Source: Certhia americana
Lineage: Eukaryota > Chordata > Aves > Passeriformes > Certhiidae
NCBI GenBank assembly: GCA_018697195.1
Contig: JAGMWU010000105.1
Span: 4,232 to 68,231 of the forward strand
Length of the DNA stretch: 64,000 nucleotides
Direction of reading: 5' to 3'
In this document: positions 63,440-64,000 of the stretch, one piece after another
How the letters are laid out: each line of letters begins with the position of its first letter
Position numbering within the stretch: the first letter of the stretch is position 1
The notes under the pieces: model-generated
What the model saw: the letters and a program-made list of their open reading frames with translations, nothing else
Database searches by the model: none
What the model was told of the DNA's origin: nothing
Program-made: the position numbers and the translations under genes

Positions 63440-64000
63440 TAATAAGTCCTAGGGTTTGTTCCTTACTTTCTTTCAGCCTTATATCCAACTTCCATCCCCC
63501 TTTCTTCTCTCTGTCTGTCTTTTGTGTTCCTTTCTTGTACTGTGTGCTCCCCCTCCCATTCCCTTTCAGAGACTACTTCAGTCTCTCTTGTTCTTCTTTT
63601 TCTTTTAAGAAAGAAATTCTCCATATTTATTTAATAAATGTTGCTCAATCTCTCTTCCCGTTCTGTCCTACTTTTTGTCTCTCTCCCTCCCTGCCCACAT
63701 CTTTATCTTTCCTTCTTTGTTCTGCTCCTTTTTCCTGCATCCTGACTGTATTTCTTTGTCCCTCTCCCTGTCCTTTTGCCTGTACCTGTCTGCACCTGCT
63801 GCCAAGTCCTTCACCCTCATTGTACCCTTCTCTTGGTAAGCCTCTGTCCTGCTGGCCGTGCCTCTGTTTCCATCCCCTGTCTTCTCCCCCACTGGCACGT
63901 GCCTTGGTCGTTTCCTCTCTGAGTCCTTATTTTCCTCTTTGTCTCTGTATTCCTCTGTCTTTGGTGTGTGTTTGGAACTCTTTTTCTCTTTTTCTTCATC
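63440..64000 (+). repeat. Pyrimidine-rich (CT) low-complexity tract
   Basis: From about 63440 to the window end the + strand is dominated by C and T (ctctctgtctgtctttt, ctctctccctccctgccc and similar) without a strict repeat unit. It overlaps the last part of the inferred 3' UTR and continues downstream. On the minus strand it gives an arginine/lysine/glutamate-rich false reading frame. Confidence 0.75.
63633..63638 (+). terminator. RIN2: Probable RIN2 polyadenylation signal AATAAA
   Basis: A canonical hexamer in 'tttaataaatgttgctc', followed by T-rich sequence (ctactttttgtctctctccc at about 63667) that fits a downstream U/GU-rich element. It is the first canonical AATAAA after the stop codon that I found. 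The assignment is inference. Confidence 0.55.

Larger units (their letters stand above)
62268..63655 (+). other. RIN2: RIN2 3' UTR
   Basis: The untranslated region runs from the stop codon to the AATAAA at 63633-63638 plus about 15-20 bases. It includes an AT-rich dinucleotide/tetranucleotide tract (62768-62835), an AT-rich block (62870-62940) with a weaker polyadenylation-like AATACA at 62932-62937 that could give a shorter transcript, and no credible second reading frame. The end point is inferred; cleavage sites need transcript ends. Confidence 0.65.

Noticed and set aside
63668..63999. Minus-strand Arg/Lys/Glu-rich frames at the window end
   Set aside because: They are complements of the pyrimidine-rich tract, with no credible protein features.
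1..64000. CRISPR arrays, bacterial operons, prophage or multi-gene defence systems
   Set aside because: The window has split exons, avian retrotransposons and intronic composition, and shows no prokaryotic features.

Overview
This is vertebrate nuclear DNA and almost certainly avian. Two copies of a CR1-type LINE 3' end, with the characteristic terminal 'ttctatgattctatga' motif, lie in introns. Several stretches also look like LTRs of songbird-type endogenous retroviruses, and introns carry the T/G-rich low-complexity runs common in bird DNA. Avian origin is an inference from these repeats and from the divergence of the encoded protein; the species cannot be read off.

The window holds one recognisable protein-coding gene, RIN2 (Ras and Rab interactor 2), on the + strand across nearly its whole length. 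Eleven coding exons join in frame (57+95+193+112+73+92+1107+306+132+164+318 nt) into a 2649-nt CDS for an 882-residue protein. Every junction has GT/AG borders and a matching phase. The protein order is short N-terminus, SH2 domain, long proline/serine-rich linker with SH3-binding motifs, RIN-homology region, VPS9 Rab5-GEF domain, and C-terminal Ras-associating domain. The exons are 24839-24895, 32481-32575, 39047-39239, 39469-39580, 41455-41527, 43516-43607, 46637-47743, 55184-55489, 58327-58458, 60430-60593 and 61950-62267.

Layout: bases 1-470 are a CpG island with a 32-bp minisatellite and a plausible non-coding first exon and splice donor. Bases 471-24802 are a long 5' intron without a supportable gene; it holds the two CR1 fragments, two related LTR-like repeats in the same orientation, and a 31-bp tandem array interrupted by ten Ns. 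The coding part runs from 24839 to 62267, with introns of 229 to 7585 bp and further LTR-like insertions near 28.4-28.9, 30.7-31.4 and 55.9-56.4 kb. The 3' UTR (62268 to about 63655) carries an AT-rich microsatellite and ends at a plausible AATAAA signal. The remaining sequence lies in a strongly pyrimidine-rich tract.

I found no second gene, RNA gene, CRISPR array or novel multi-gene system. The points most worth a second look are the SH2 phosphotyrosine-pocket arginine, a possible in-frame N-terminal extension, the gapped tandem array, a TATA/AATAAA-bearing LTR inside the first coding intron, and an unusually long antisense open frame at 21.2-22.0 kb.
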